From: Ferrimonas sp048263965
Lineage (GTDB): Bacteria; Pseudomonadota; Gammaproteobacteria; Enterobacterales; Shewanellaceae
Direction of reading: 5' to 3'
NCBI RefSeq assembly: GCF_048263965.1
Contig: NZ_JBLXDO010000023.1
Span: 1-64,000 of the forward strand
DNA: 64,000 bases
Every line of letters begins with the position of its first letter. Positions within the stretch are counted from its first letter, which is position 1. A program made the translations under genes and the position numbers. The notes under the pieces were generated by a model. The model saw only the letters and a list, made by a program, of their open reading frames with translations, did no database searches and was not told where the DNA came from. Positions 1 to 8,898 of this stretch are shown here, in pieces.

Positions 1-58
1 TCAATCCTGCGCGAGTGCCCACACAGATTGTCTGACTAATTGTTAAAGAGCAGTGCAA
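1..58 (-). ncRNA. rRNA operon leader with boxA (16S gene lies outside)
   Basis: Read on the minus strand, this segment contains boxA (TGCTCTTTAACAA, positions 52-40). It is followed by a stretch almost identical to the E. coli rrn leader between boxA and 16S (ACAATCTGTGTGGGCACTCG). The leader recruits the Nus antitermination complex and takes part in 16S precursor processing. The 16S gene should start just beyond position 1, so only the leader is visible. The match to the E. coli leader is from memory, but it is long and specific. Confidence 0.85.
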
Positions 59-84
59 CGTTGTTTTCGTTGCTGAGACTGCGC

Positions 85-112
85 ATTCTACGCTTTCCTC
101 ATCCCCCGTCAA
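85..112 (-). promoter_or_regulatory. rrn P2-type promoter
   Basis: On the minus strand there is a -35 TTGACG (112-107), a 16-bp spacer and a -10 TAGAAT (90-85) followed by a GCGC discriminator. A GC-rich discriminator is typical of stringently controlled rRNA promoters. It lies about 35 bases upstream of boxA, the expected place for the proximal rrn promoter. Confidence 0.75.
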
Positions 113-199
113 GCCCTATTTTTAAAGGTTTTTCCGGGTGTCGACGTTTTGCTCAGCGCGGTGTTTGATGACCCGCTTTGCCCCGTCGACAGGGAGCGC

Positions 200-227
200 A
201 TTATAGGGAGCTGAATTCGTTACGCAA
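200..227 (-). promoter_or_regulatory. rrn P1-type promoter with AT-rich UP region
   Basis: On the minus strand there is a -35 TTGCGT (227-222), a 16-bp spacer and a -10 TATAAT (205-200) followed by GCGC. The 16-bp spacer and GCGC discriminator match E. coli rrn P1. Just upstream (about 228-250) is an A/T-rich run resembling an UP element. Together with P2 it makes a tandem promoter pair about 115 bp apart. Confidence 0.8.
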
Positions 228-258
228 GAGGAAAATTATAAAAATATTCCTTTCGAAT

Positions 259-284
259 AAAAAACGGGCACAAGGCCCGTTTTC
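259..284 (-). terminator. Rho-independent terminator after ccoG
   Basis: Hairpin ACGGGC/GCCCGT (264-269 with 275-280, 5-base loop) followed on the minus strand by TTTTT. It sits 20 bases after the ccoG stop and separates ccoG from the rRNA promoters. Confidence 0.8.
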
Positions 285-301
285 TTACACTTTTATCCGT
301 T

Positions 302-1723
302 TTATCTCACACTGATGAAACGGGAACCCTGGGTGTCGGTAACCAAGGCCTGGTCCACATCGCCGCTGGCAACGAAGTCGATATCGATAACCGCATCTTT
401 AAGATAGTAGGGGTCCACCGACAGGGCCACAGGAACACTGGCGACCTCGCCACCGCCCACAACCACCTGCTGAGGCCCACCCCACTCATACTCCTCCAGC
501 CCCTCAACCTTCAGGTCGAAGGTTACCGAAGCCTCACTCTTGTTGAGCACCTTGAGTGTATAGACGTTTTCGATGAGTCCCTCATTGGTTTCACGGTAGA
601 GCATGTTGCGGTCGCGGATGACGTCCACCTCCAGGGGTTTGATGGCACTGACCATCGCCCCGAAAGCCACACACATTACCGCCATGGCGATGCCATAGCC
701 TATCAGCTTGGGACGCATCACGTTGCTGCTGCCCCCTTCGAGCTTGCGCTCGGTGGTGTAGGCGATCAGCCCCTTGTCGTAGCCCATCTTGGCCATCACA
801 TCGTCGCAGGTCTCCACACAGGCACCACAGTTGATGCACTCATACTGCAGGCCATTACGGATGTCGATGCCGGTGGGGCACACCTGAACACAGAGATTGC
901 AGTCAATACAATCTCCCAGCCCCATCTCTTTGGGGTTCTGCTTACGACCTCGCGGGCCACGCGTTTCGCCTCGGGTGGCGTCATACCCCACGGAGAAGGT
1001 GTCCTTGTCGAACATTACCGACTGGAAGCGGGCATAGGGACACATATGCAGACACATGATCTCCCGCATCCAGCCCGCATTGCCGTAGGTGGCCAGGGTA
1101 AAGAAAGCGGCCCAGAAGTAAGCGCCGCCACTGGCGTTGCCGGTAAAGAAGTCCAGGTAGAGCTCAGTGGCCGGGTAGAAGTAGGAGACGAAGGTCAGAG
1201 AGGTGATCAGTGACACCAGCAGCCACAATCCATGTTTGGCACCTTTGCGTTTGATTTTGTCGACACTCCAGGGCGCCTTATCCAGCTTAATCCTCTTGTT
1301 GTGACCGCCCTCCATCTTCTCCTCAATCCAGATGAAGATGAAGGTCCACACCGTCTGCGGACAGGTATAGCCACACCACACCCTGCCCAGATAGGTGGTA
1401 AAGAAGAACAGGGCAAAGGCGGCAATCATAAACAGGAAGGCCAACAGCAGCAGATCCTGAGGCCAGATCACCAGGCCGAAGACATAGAACTTTCTCTGGG
1501 CCAGCTCAAACAGCACCGCGGGGCGTTCCCCCCAGGGGAGCCAGGGCATGCCCAGGAACAGGATCATGAAGACCCAGCCCATCTGACGGCGCAAGGTGGT
1601 CCACTGACCTAGGGATTTTCGAACGTAGATCCGATTACGGGGGTTGAACCTGTCCATCTTGCGGGGATCCGCCGCCTGCACCTTTATGGGCTTGGCTTGC
1701 GCATCGCTATTACGAGGGGCCAT
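302..1723 (-). CDS. ccoG: cytochrome c oxidase accessory protein CcoG
   Basis: CcoG is an integral membrane iron-sulfur protein that reduces copper for assembly of cbb3-type cytochrome c oxidase. The 473-residue protein has hydrophobic segments at about 50-65, 80-115 and 165-185 and a late one at about 340-362. Cysteine motifs are C117GYTC121P and C224LHMC228P, and two ferredoxin-type clusters are C272/C275/C278/C282 and C296/C299/C302/C306. The C-terminal periplasmic part (about 365-473) fits the Ig-like domain of the family. Length is normal. No ccoNOPQ genes are present here, so it is detached from its oxidase operon. A possible -10 TATAAT lies at 1766-1761 on the minus strand, without a good -35. 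Confidence 0.95.
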   Translation of the reverse strand: MAPRNSDAQAKPIKVQAADPRKMDRFNPRNRIYVRKSLGQWTTLRRQMGWVFMILFLGMPWLPWGERPAVLFELAQRKFYVFGLVIWPQDLLLLAFLFMIAAFALFFFTTYLGRVWCGYTCPQTVWTFIFIWIEEKMEGGHNKRIKLDKAPWSVDKIKRKGAKHGLWLLVSLITSLTFVSYFYPATELYLDFFTGNASGGAYFWAAFFTLATYGNAGWMREIMCLHMCPYARFQSVMFDKDTFSVGYDATRGETRGPRGRKQNPKEMGLGDCIDCNLCVQVCPTGIDIRNGLQYECINCGACVETCDDVMAKMGYDKGLIAYTTERKLEGGSSNVMRPKLIGYGIAMAVMCVAFGAMVSAIKPLEVDVIRDRNMLYRETNEGLIENVYTLKVLNKSEASVTFDLKVEGLEEYEWGGPQQVVVGGGEVASVPVALSVDPYYLKDAVIDIDFVASGDVDQALVTDTQGSRFISVR

Positions 1724-1845
1724 AACTGCAAAACCTTTCCATGTTTACAACTCGGTGCGGATTATATCAGTTTTTTCTAACAAACCATTATTAATTGAGA
1801 ACCAGGTATGCTAGGTACGTGGAACAACCGTTAGCCGGATCACAC

Positions 1846-3282
1846 TTACCCCATGCCTCCGAGACAAAGATATTTCGTCTCCAGGTACTCATCCATCCCC
1901 TCCTGACCGCCTTCACGGCCCAGGCCTGAACTCTTGATGCCGCCAAAGGGGGCGGTGGCACTGGAGATGATCCCCTCGTTGATGCCCACCATGCCGAAGT
2001 CCAGAGACTCGGCCACCCGCATTGCCCGGGAAAGGGTATCGCTGAAGAGGTAACTGGCCAGCCCGGCCTCGGTGTGATTCGCCAGGGCAATCCCTTCCTC
2101 TTCACTGTCGAATGGCGTCACCGCTACAACGGGACCAAATATCTCCTGAGACCAGATGGGGTTCTCCGGGGTCACCGACTCCAACAGAGTAGGGGAGTAG
2201 TACCGGCTTGCCCCTCCGACCCGACCGGCCCCCAGGGTCTGAACCGCACCGGCCGCCACCGCCTGTTCGACCAGCTCCTCGACTCGGGCGATGGCCCGGT
2301 CGCTGATCAATGGGCCCAGGTCGCCACCAGGCAGGGAGCCCGGGCCCAGGGTCAGGGAGGCCATACGGGTTTTCAGTCGTGCGATGAATTTGTCATAGAT
2401 GCCTCGCTGAACCAGGATGCGGTTGGCGCAGACGCAGGTCTGTCCGCTGTTTCGAAACTTGGAGGCGATCAGTCCCTCCACCGCCGCCTTCAGGTTGGCA
2501 TCATCAAACACCAGGAAGGGGGCATTGCCCCCCAGCTCCAACGACAGCCCCTGGATCCCCTGAGCGCTCTGGGCCATCAGGATTTTTCCCACAGCCGTTG
2601 AACCGGTAAAGGAGAGCTTGCGAACCTTGGGGTGGGTGCACAGGCGCCGTCCTATGGCAGCGGCATCGGTGCCGGGTACCAGGTTGATCGCCCCGCAGGG
2701 CAGCCCCGCCTGCTCGGCAAGTTCGGCCAACATCAGCGCAGTCAGGGGCGTTTCCGCCGCAGGCTTGATCACCAGGGTACAGCCCGCCGCCAGCGCCGGC
2801 GCCGCTTTGCGGGCAATCATCGCCAGGGGAAAGTTCCAGGGCGTGATCACACCCACCACCCCCACGGGTTGCTTTAACGTCATGGGACGTCGGCCACCGG
2901 GCAGAGTAGGGAGGGTCTGACCATGGACTCGTACCGCCTCTTCGGCGTACCAGCGCAGGTAGCTGGCGCCATAGTCCACCTCGGACATGGCTTCGACGAT
3001 CGGTTTGCCCGACTCCAGGGTGATCATCTCCGCCAACCGTTGCCGATTGTCCCGGACCTGGTGGTACCAGGCCAACACCCTGTCGGCGCGCTCCTGCGCA
3101 CAAAGGCGGCGCCAGGATTGAAAGGCCTGGTCCGCCGCCTCTATGGCCTGATTCACCTGTTCCAGGCTCACATCGGCCACGGTGGCCACGGCCTCTCCGG
3201 TCGCGGGGTCGTCCACCTCAAAGCTTCCCTGGTCACCCGCCAGCCACTGGCCGCCGATATACGCCTTGTGCAGCTTGGTCAT
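1846..3282 (-). CDS. gabD: succinate-semialdehyde dehydrogenase (NAD(P)+), GabD type
   Basis: This cytosolic aldehyde dehydrogenase should oxidise succinate semialdehyde to succinate, the last step of the GABA shunt. The 478 residues cover the whole family length. Visible motifs are TPWNFP (147-152), IKPAAETP (172-179), FTGS (225-228), general base Glu249 in LELGG and catalytic Cys283 in GQTCVCANR. The second cysteine two residues on (Cys285) is the CxC pair associated with redox gating in GabD enzymes. No gabT is adjacent. The neighbour upstream is an MFS transporter in the same direction, 65 bases away. Assignment of succinate semialdehyde as substrate rests on overall resemblance to GabD; another aldehyde is possible. 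Confidence 0.85.
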   Translation of the reverse strand: MTKLHKAYIGGQWLAGDQGSFEVDDPATGEAVATVADVSLEQVNQAIEAADQAFQSWRRLCAQERADRVLAWYHQVRDNRQRLAEMITLESGKPIVEAMSEVDYGASYLRWYAEEAVRVHGQTLPTLPGGRRPMTLKQPVGVVGVITPWNFPLAMIARKAAPALAAGCTLVIKPAAETPLTALMLAELAEQAGLPCGAINLVPGTDAAAIGRRLCTHPKVRKLSFTGSTAVGKILMAQSAQGIQGLSLELGGNAPFLVFDDANLKAAVEGLIASKFRNSGQTCVCANRILVQRGIYDKFIARLKTRMASLTLGPGSLPGGDLGPLISDRAIARVEELVEQAVAAGAVQTLGAGRVGGASRYYSPTLLESVTPENPIWSQEIFGPVVAVTPFDSEEEGIALANHTEAGLASYLFSDTLSRAMRVAESLDFGMVGINEGIISSATAPFGGIKSSGLGREGGQEGMDEYLETKYLCLGGMG

Positions 3283-3347
3283 ACGCTGTCCCTGCCATTA
3301 CTCTGTTCTCTCCACGGTAGCACCGAACCCAGATACAGAACAGGGTC

Positions 3348-4526
3348 TCACTCCATTCCAGCAGGCGGCTCCATGATGGCGGGAGTGCGGCGTGCCGCAC
3401 TGACCAGCATATAGAGCGAGGTGGCCAGAAATATCACCCCAAGATACTGAAGCAACCCGATGGAGAGGGCACCGACGGCCTGAACCAGTAAGGGGCCCAC
3501 AACCGAACCCAGGCTGTAGCTGACCAGCATCAACTGGGTGATGCGGACGATCTGAGCCGAGGCCCGCCCCTCACAGGCTTGATTGATGGCCACCGGGTAG
3601 AGGACAAAGGCCGAAGCCCCCAACAGCAGCATCCCCAGGCCAAACTCAAAGGGAGTGGATGCCAACACCAGCACCACCGCCGCCATGGCCCCGGCCAGGC
3701 TGAACAGAGCCATCAATAGGGTCTTGCTAAAGCGAGCAGACAGCCAACTTCCCAGGGGTTGTACCGCCATCCCGCCCAGAACCAACAGAGCCATCATCAC
3801 CCCGGTCAGCTCTGACACCAGCGCCTGCTGATGGAGGTAAACCGGCATAAGTCCATAGAGTGGCCCTAACACCAACCCGGAGATCAGGCAGCCCAAAATC
3901 GAAGGCATACTGAGGCTCTTCAGGGAGAGAGGTGCTGAGTGAGACTCGGCCTCGACGCTCGAACCGACCTTGGCCCGGCTCAGCAGAGGCGGCACTGTTG
4001 CCAGCAACATCAGCCCCATCACCATCAGCATCGGCCAGGCCCCCTCGAACCCCAGAAGATTGATCATCAACTGACCCAGGGCATTGCCTCCGTAGAGAGC
4101 AGCCATATACAGACCGAGCCGGCCAGCCCGCTGGCGCTCATCCTCCACCAACAGCAACCAGGACTCCACCACCACAAACACCCCGGCAGTGGCCATGCCC
4201 GCCAGCAGCCTCATCACCAACCAAAGGAACGGATGGGGCAGGGTAGCCATGGCAGCCACAGTGGCGGACAGCAGCAGCAAGGACAGCATCAGGGCAAGAC
4301 GATGCCCCAAACGGTTGATCAGCGGCTCAACCCACAGCGCTCCCAGTAGTAGCCCGCCATAGAGGGCGCTGGCCAGCCAGGCGGCCATCTCACCGGGCAT
4401 CTTCAGCGCGGGGATCGACAAGGGCAGTAGACTCATCAGATAGCCGGTTGCCACAGCAAACAGAAACAGCCCCCCGATGGGAGCCAGTACCCCGGATTCC
4501 ACCCGGGAGGACACAGACTCGGTCAC
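3348..4526 (-). CDS. MFS transporter, YcaD-like
   Basis: A roughly 392-residue inner-membrane major facilitator protein with about 12 hydrophobic helices and a short cytoplasmic loop in the middle (about residues 185-205). Substrate is not evident; the sequence resembles the YcaD-type MFS group. I place the start at a GTG (4526-4524) because GGAG lies six bases before it. An in-frame ATG at 4565 would add 13 residues but has no usable ribosome-binding site. The gene could be co-transcribed with the downstream gabD-like gene, which would suggest import or efflux of a related small molecule, but that is inference. Confidence 0.75.
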   Translation of the reverse strand: MTESVSSRVESGVLAPIGGLFLFAVATGYLMSLLPLSIPALKMPGEMAAWLASALYGGLLLGALWVEPLINRLGHRLALMLSLLLLSATVAAMATLPHPFLWLVMRLLAGMATAGVFVVVESWLLLVEDERQRAGRLGLYMAALYGGNALGQLMINLLGFEGAWPMLMVMGLMLLATVPPLLSRAKVGSSVEAESHSAPLSLKSLSMPSILGCLISGLVLGPLYGLMPVYLHQQALVSELTGVMMALLVLGGMAVQPLGSWLSARFSKTLLMALFSLAGAMAAVVLVLASTPFEFGLGMLLLGASAFVLYPVAINQACEGRASAQIVRITQLMLVSYSLGSVVGPLLVQAVGALSIGLLQYLGVIFLATSLYMLVSAARRTPAIMEPPAGME

Positions 4527-4723
4527 TACCTTCTCCAACCTCACCCTGTCGCCACCAGGACCCATTCCCGGCGATCGGCGGCATGGTGAGGCCGAAGCCT
4601 TGTGGAGTAAAACGAAACCTTTTTATGGTCAGGATAAGCGCTTTCTATCGAATCCAGTCTGCTATTGAAATCCTGGCCGAGGCCCCCCATGCTGAAGAAG
4701 TAACCCGTTGAGGTGAGACGATT

Positions 4724-5116
4724 GTGACCCAGGCATCAGGCATTCAGAGACAGCTGACCAGCGGCATGCTAACCATGTTGATGGTGCTGCTGTGTGCCCT
4801 ACTGTTGGCCGACACACCGGATCACGGCGGGATCAGCAGTCCACAGCAGTGGCAGCAGACGGAGCAAGCAAAGGTGCTGGTGTCTGCGGTGCCCCCCAGA
4901 GCCTCCAGCTTCAATCATCCTCGTCAGCTCGACAGAGACGAACAGCCGACCTTACCCCAGCCGTGGCAAGCTCACTCCCTGACCGCCAATGGCTACCTGA
5001 CTCCCCAGCCACTGCCGCCCCCCTGGTTCCAGGTCACCGCCTGGCCTCCCAGCAGAGTCTCAGGCTGGCGAGAATCCAACCTGCTCTATCGCAGCCGACT
5101 CACCTTCGAAGTCTGA
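4724..5116 (+). CDS. hypothetical small membrane-anchored protein
   Basis: An open frame of 130 codons starting with GTG behind a purine-rich stretch (GAGGTGAGA). It has one hydrophobic segment (about residues 12-30) followed by a proline- and glutamine-rich, probably extracytoplasmic, tail rich in PP pairs. I recognise no domain. It is divergent from the MFS gene and lies 73 bases ahead of the S41 peptidase in the same direction, so the two may be co-transcribed. Composition is low-complexity, and it could be a spurious frame, although its position fills an otherwise empty 660-base gap. Confidence 0.5.
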   Translation: MTQASGIQRQLTSGMLTMLMVLLCALLLADTPDHGGISSPQQWQQTEQAKVLVSAVPPRASSFNHPRQLDRDEQPTLPQPWQAHSLTANGYLTPQPLPPPWFQVTAWPPSRVSGWRESNLLYRSRLTFEV

Positions 5117-5189
5117 ACACCGACAGCCCGGACCCTGGCCACCTTGATGAGCGTGGCTCCTTGTATCTGTCTTACTACTTTGGTGACTT

Positions 5190-6179
5190 ATGACTTTGAA
5201 AAAAAAACTCGCCCGGATTATGTCCCGGGCACTGATACTGTTTCTGATGCTCCTGTTCTGTCTGCCGGCCTTTGCCGCGTCGTCTGAGAAACTGACGGCA
5301 GACGCCATCGATCCATTGATAACCCAGACCCTGACGGTAATGAGGGATCACTACCTAAACCCGGACAGGGTGGACGAGGTGGAGAGTTTCCTAAAAGCCC
5401 GCCGCAACGCTGGCCACTATGACCAGATCACCACACTGGACCAGTTCGCTCAGACCCTGGGGCAGGAGATCCGACTGATCACCGGAGATGCCCACGTCAG
5501 CCTCTATGTGAAACAGCCTCAAGTTCAGGCCAGCCACATACTCAGCCATCCGCCCGGCAAGCTGACCCACAACTATGCTTTCGAACAGGTGAGCTACCTT
5601 GCGGGCAACATCGGTTACCTCAAGTTCAACAAGTTTCATCCCAACCCGAACGCCAAAGGGGTGGTGGAACAGGCCCTGGGGTTTCTCTCCCGGGCTGACG
5701 CGCTGATCATCGACATGAGAGACACCGTAGGCGGCTCGCCGGATCTGGCGCGCTACCTGCTGAGTCACTTCTTCAAGGAGGGCGCCGAACTGTGGCGACT
5801 CTATGGTCGTGACCATGAACTGTTGGATGTGGTCAACGCCGAACCTGTTGAGTTGTCGCGCTTTCAGCAGAAAATGCCCATAGTGCTGCTGACCAGCGAT
5901 AACACCGCCAGCGCCTCTGAACTCTTTGTCTCAGCCATGCAGGCCGGGGGCAGGGCAACCGTCATCGGTGACAACACAGGTGGCGCCGGCTTCTACGCAG
6001 GAGTCCGGGAGGTGACCGACCGTCTGGTGCTGCGACTCTCCCTGATGAAACCCGTGGTCTCCGCCAATGGACTCAACTGGGAAGGCTCCGGGGTCGCACC
6101 GGACATCAAGGTCCCAGCCATGGATGCCCTGGACAGGGCGCAACACTGGTTGCGTACCCAGATGGCGCCTAAGTCCTAA
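5190..6179 (+). CDS. S41-family (tail-specific/IRBP-like) serine peptidase, exported
   Basis: The 329-residue protein begins with a clear signal peptide (basic MTLKKKLARI then a hydrophobic run, likely cut after AFA near residue 29). The fold shows an N-terminal helical part with MRDHYLNP and DAHVSLY, a central domain and the S41 signature TASASE around 239-244, with Ser241 the probable nucleophile. GDNTGGAG (260-267) follows. There is no obvious PDZ domain, which places it with the small IRBP-like members rather than with Prc/CtpA. The substrate is unknown. It is preceded by the small hypothetical gene and convergent with the Mut7-C gene, only five bases apart. Confidence 0.8.
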   Translation: MTLKKKLARIMSRALILFLMLLFCLPAFAASSEKLTADAIDPLITQTLTVMRDHYLNPDRVDEVESFLKARRNAGHYDQITTLDQFAQTLGQEIRLITGDAHVSLYVKQPQVQASHILSHPPGKLTHNYAFEQVSYLAGNIGYLKFNKFHPNPNAKGVVEQALGFLSRADALIIDMRDTVGGSPDLARYLLSHFFKEGAELWRLYGRDHELLDVVNAEPVELSRFQQKMPIVLLTSDNTASASELFVSAMQAGGRATVIGDNTGGAGFYAGVREVTDRLVLRLSLMKPVVSANGLNWEGSGVAPDIKVPAMDALDRAQHWLRTQMAPKS

Positions 6180-6184
6180 CCCCT

Positions 6185-6979
6185 TCAGGGGCCACTCTCT
6201 GGCCCCTGCGTCTTCGACAGTAACCCCAACCGCGTCAGAGTCTGGGTCATGGATCTATAGTGACTGCCACGCCAGTAGACCTGACCACAGCCGTCACAGA
6301 CAAAGAAGTGCCGATGTTCCCGCCAGGCTCCGGTGGGTACTCGATCACGAACATCGTCCCGGCTGATGGTGTGCAACAGCCCATTGCAGCGGATGCAGCG
6401 GCTGAAGAACCTGAGCCGCCGCTCGAGACCAAAGTGATGGATCACCTCAATCAGCTGTCGCTCAGGATCGGTACTGCGAACCCAGTATCCGTGAATCACC
6501 GCACTTCGATGCAAAATCCCCTTGTCCCGGGTCAGGATGCCCCGCCCCTGCTCGCCGGCCAGGTGAACAATCTCACCATCGTCCAAGTCACGACGATAGA
6601 GACAGTCCAGGCCGGATAATCTCAACAGTCTGGCGAGTCGGCCCAGGTTCACATCCAAGATAAAGGTGTCGGGCAAAGGCCTGGGGCGCAGAGGCGTGAA
6701 TGAATCCAGGGCCGGCGATTCGAGCAGAGGAAACGCCTCCAGCCGCTCGCCCCCGGTAATGGGGTGGTCCAGTGCCGCCGGATGGCCACCCACCAGAACC
6801 AGATCGATCTCAGCCTGGGGCACGCCAGCCCCTTCCAGCACACTCTTCAGAGAGGCCTGGCCACTGAATCTGAACTGAAAACGACGCTCCCTGGATGCGA
6901 CGGGCAGGAAGTCATTCAGCTCCCGGTAACAACGGATGGTGACGTGACGCCACAGGGGCGCATGGGGATCGGAATCCAT
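6185..6979 (-). CDS. Mut7-C RNase-domain protein with N-terminal ubiquitin-like domain
   Basis: A 264-residue protein with the two-part layout of the Mut7-C family. Residues about 14-90 look like the ubiquitin/ThiS-like Mut7-C partner domain (VLVGGHPAALDHPI). Residues about 105-250 are the PIN-like Mut7-C domain, with Asp109, the acidic DLDDGE near 131-136 and ILTRD (148-152). A zinc ribbon follows with C195/C198 and C228/C231. The family is predicted to be a ribonuclease by relation to nematode Mut-7, but the bacterial role is not established. The last 20 bases contain a GC-rich inverted repeat (6188-6206) that could also end S41 transcription. Confidence 0.8.
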   Translation of the reverse strand: MDSDPHAPLWRHVTIRCYRELNDFLPVASRERRFQFRFSGQASLKSVLEGAGVPQAEIDLVLVGGHPAALDHPITGGERLEAFPLLESPALDSFTPLRPRPLPDTFILDVNLGRLARLLRLSGLDCLYRRDLDDGEIVHLAGEQGRGILTRDKGILHRSAVIHGYWVRSTDPERQLIEVIHHFGLERRLRFFSRCIRCNGLLHTISRDDVRDRVPTGAWREHRHFFVCDGCGQVYWRGSHYRSMTQTLTRLGLLSKTQGPESGP

Positions 6980-7010
6980 AGTTCAAAGGATAGTCCGCGG
7001 CCAAGCCAAC

Positions 7011-7037
7011 AAAAAAGGCGCCCTTTGGGCGCCTTTT
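7011..7037 (-). terminator. Terminator after glmS (symmetrical)
   Basis: Perfect stem AAAGGCGCCC/GGGCGCCTTT with a TTT loop (7014-7036) and T-runs on both sides. On the minus strand it lies 16 bases past the glmS stop. Being A/T-flanked on both sides it could also work in the other direction. Confidence 0.85.
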
Positions 7038-7052
7038 CTCCAACCTTAGGTC

Positions 7053-8885
7053 TTACTCTACGGTCACGGACTTGGCCAGGTTACGAGGCTGGTCCACGTC
7101 GGTTCCCTTAATCAGCGCCACGTAGTAGGAGAGCAGCTGCAGGGGCAGGGTGTAGATCACCGGGGCGATGAACTCATCACAGTGTGGCACCGGCAGCACC
7201 TTCATGGTGTCGTCGGACTCGAACTGGGCTTCCTTGTCGGCGAAGACGTACATCAGACCACCACGGGCGCGCACCTCTTCCACGTTGGACTTGAGCTTCT
7301 CCAGCAGTTCGTTGTTGGGCGCCACCACAATCACCGGCATGTCGGCGTCGATCAGCGCCAGCGGACCGTGCTTCAGCTCACCGGAAGCATAGGCTTCGGC
7401 GTGGATATAGGAGATCTCCTTCAGCTTCAGGGCACCCTCCATGGCGATGGGGTACTGATCGCCACGGCCCAGGAACAGGGCGTGGTGCTTATCGGCAAAA
7501 TCCTCCGCCAGCTCCTCAATCTCTTCGTTCAGGCTCAGGGCCTGCTCCACCTTGGTGGGCAGAGATTGCAGGCTGTGCACCAGGTTGCCCAGCTTGGTCT
7601 CATCCATGCCGTTGTGGCGGCCGATGGCGCCGGTCAGCATCAACAGGGCCGCCAGCTGCACGGTGAACGCCTTGGTGGACGCCACGCCGATCTCGGCACC
7701 GGCCTTCATCATGTACGCCATGTCGGACTCTCGCACCAAAGAGGAGCCGGGTACGTTACAGATGGTCAGGCTGGACTCGTAGCCCATCTCCTTGGCCAGG
7801 CGCAGGGCAGCCAGGGTATCGGCGGTTTCACCGGACTGGGAGATGGTCACCAGCAGGCTGTTGGGGAACACATGGGATTTGCGGTAACGGAACTCGGAGG
7901 CGATCTCCACGTTGCAGGAAACCCCGGCGTGCTGCTCCAGCCAGTAGCGGGCCACCATGCCGGCGTGGTAGCTGGTACCACAGGCGATGATCTGCACATG
8001 CTTCACATTGGCCAGCAGCTCATCGGCCCCTTCGCCGAAGGCATCGGGGGCAACGATGCCGGCCTGGAGGCGGTTCTCCAGGGTACGCTGCAGAGCCAGA
8101 GGCTGCTCGTAGATCTCTTTCATCATGTAGTGACGGTAAGGCCCCTTGTCGCTGGCCTCGTGAGACACTTCGGACTCCTTCACCTCACGCTCAACCGGGT
8201 TGCCCTCGGCGTCGAAGATGTTCACTTCACGACGGGTCACCTCGGCCACGTCCCCCTCCTCCAGGAAGGCGAAACGGCGGGTTACCGGCAACAGGGCCAG
8301 CTGATCGGAAGCGATAAAGTGCTCACCCACACCATAGCCGATCACCAGGGGGCTGCCGGAGCGAGCCACCACCACCCGGGAGGGGTCACGGCGATCGGTG
8401 ATCACCGTGCCATAGGCGCCTTCCAATTGCTTCACCGTGGCCTGTACCGCCGCCAGCAGGGAGTCGTGGGACTTGAGCTCATGGTGAACCAGGTGGCCGA
8501 TCACCTCGGTGTCGGTGTCAGACTCAAATACGTACCCCAGTCCCTTGAGGCGCTCGCGCAGGGGACCGTGGTTTTCGATGATGCCGTTGTGCACCACGGC
8601 GATGTCGCCGCTGGACTGGTGAGGGTGGGCGTTACGCTCGTTGGGTTCACCGTGGGTGGCCCAGCGGGTGTGGGCGATGCCGGTGCCGCCACTCAGAGGC
8701 TGCTCAGCCAGGGCGTTGGCCAGCTCCTGAACCTTGCCCACACGACGAATCCGGGACAGCTCGCTGCCGTCGTTGATGATCGCAATACCGGCGGAGTCGT
8801 AACCGCGGTACTCCAGGCGCTTCAGACCCTCTACCAGGATCTCGGCCACATCACGTTGGGCTACCGCCCCTACAATGCCACACAT
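7053..8885 (-). CDS. glmS: glutamine--fructose-6-phosphate aminotransferase (isomerizing)
   Basis: GlmS makes glucosamine-6-phosphate from fructose-6-phosphate and glutamine, the entry step to UDP-GlcNAc for peptidoglycan and LPS. The 610-residue protein starts MCGIVGAV, so Cys2 is the N-terminal nucleophile of the glutaminase domain (about 1-240). Two SIS sugar-isomerase domains follow, with CGTSYHAG, SQSGETADT and the C-terminal LAKSVTVE that caps the active site. It lies 13 bases after a DeoR-family regulator gene in the same direction, forming a two-gene operon. glmU, the next enzyme of the pathway apart from glmM, is just upstream but separately terminated. Confidence 0.98.
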   Translation of the reverse strand: MCGIVGAVAQRDVAEILVEGLKRLEYRGYDSAGIAIINDGSELSRIRRVGKVQELANALAEQPLSGGTGIAHTRWATHGEPNERNAHPHQSSGDIAVVHNGIIENHGPLRERLKGLGYVFESDTDTEVIGHLVHHELKSHDSLLAAVQATVKQLEGAYGTVITDRRDPSRVVVARSGSPLVIGYGVGEHFIASDQLALLPVTRRFAFLEEGDVAEVTRREVNIFDAEGNPVEREVKESEVSHEASDKGPYRHYMMKEIYEQPLALQRTLENRLQAGIVAPDAFGEGADELLANVKHVQIIACGTSYHAGMVARYWLEQHAGVSCNVEIASEFRYRKSHVFPNSLLVTISQSGETADTLAALRLAKEMGYESSLTICNVPGSSLVRESDMAYMMKAGAEIGVASTKAFTVQLAALLMLTGAIGRHNGMDETKLGNLVHSLQSLPTKVEQALSLNEEIEELAEDFADKHHALFLGRGDQYPIAMEGALKLKEISYIHAEAYASGELKHGPLALIDADMPVIVVAPNNELLEKLKSNVEEVRARGGLMYVFADKEAQFESDDTMKVLPVPHCDEFIAPVIYTLPLQLLSYYVALIKGTDVDQPRNLAKSVTVE

Positions 8886-8898
8886 AATCGTTTCTCCA

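Noticed and set aside
1812..1826. parS-like half-sites at 1812-1826 and 44209-44224
   Set aside because: Only one arm matches (TACGTGGAACA, and GGTTCCACGTAC), and the central CACGTG is broken or the other arm is absent.
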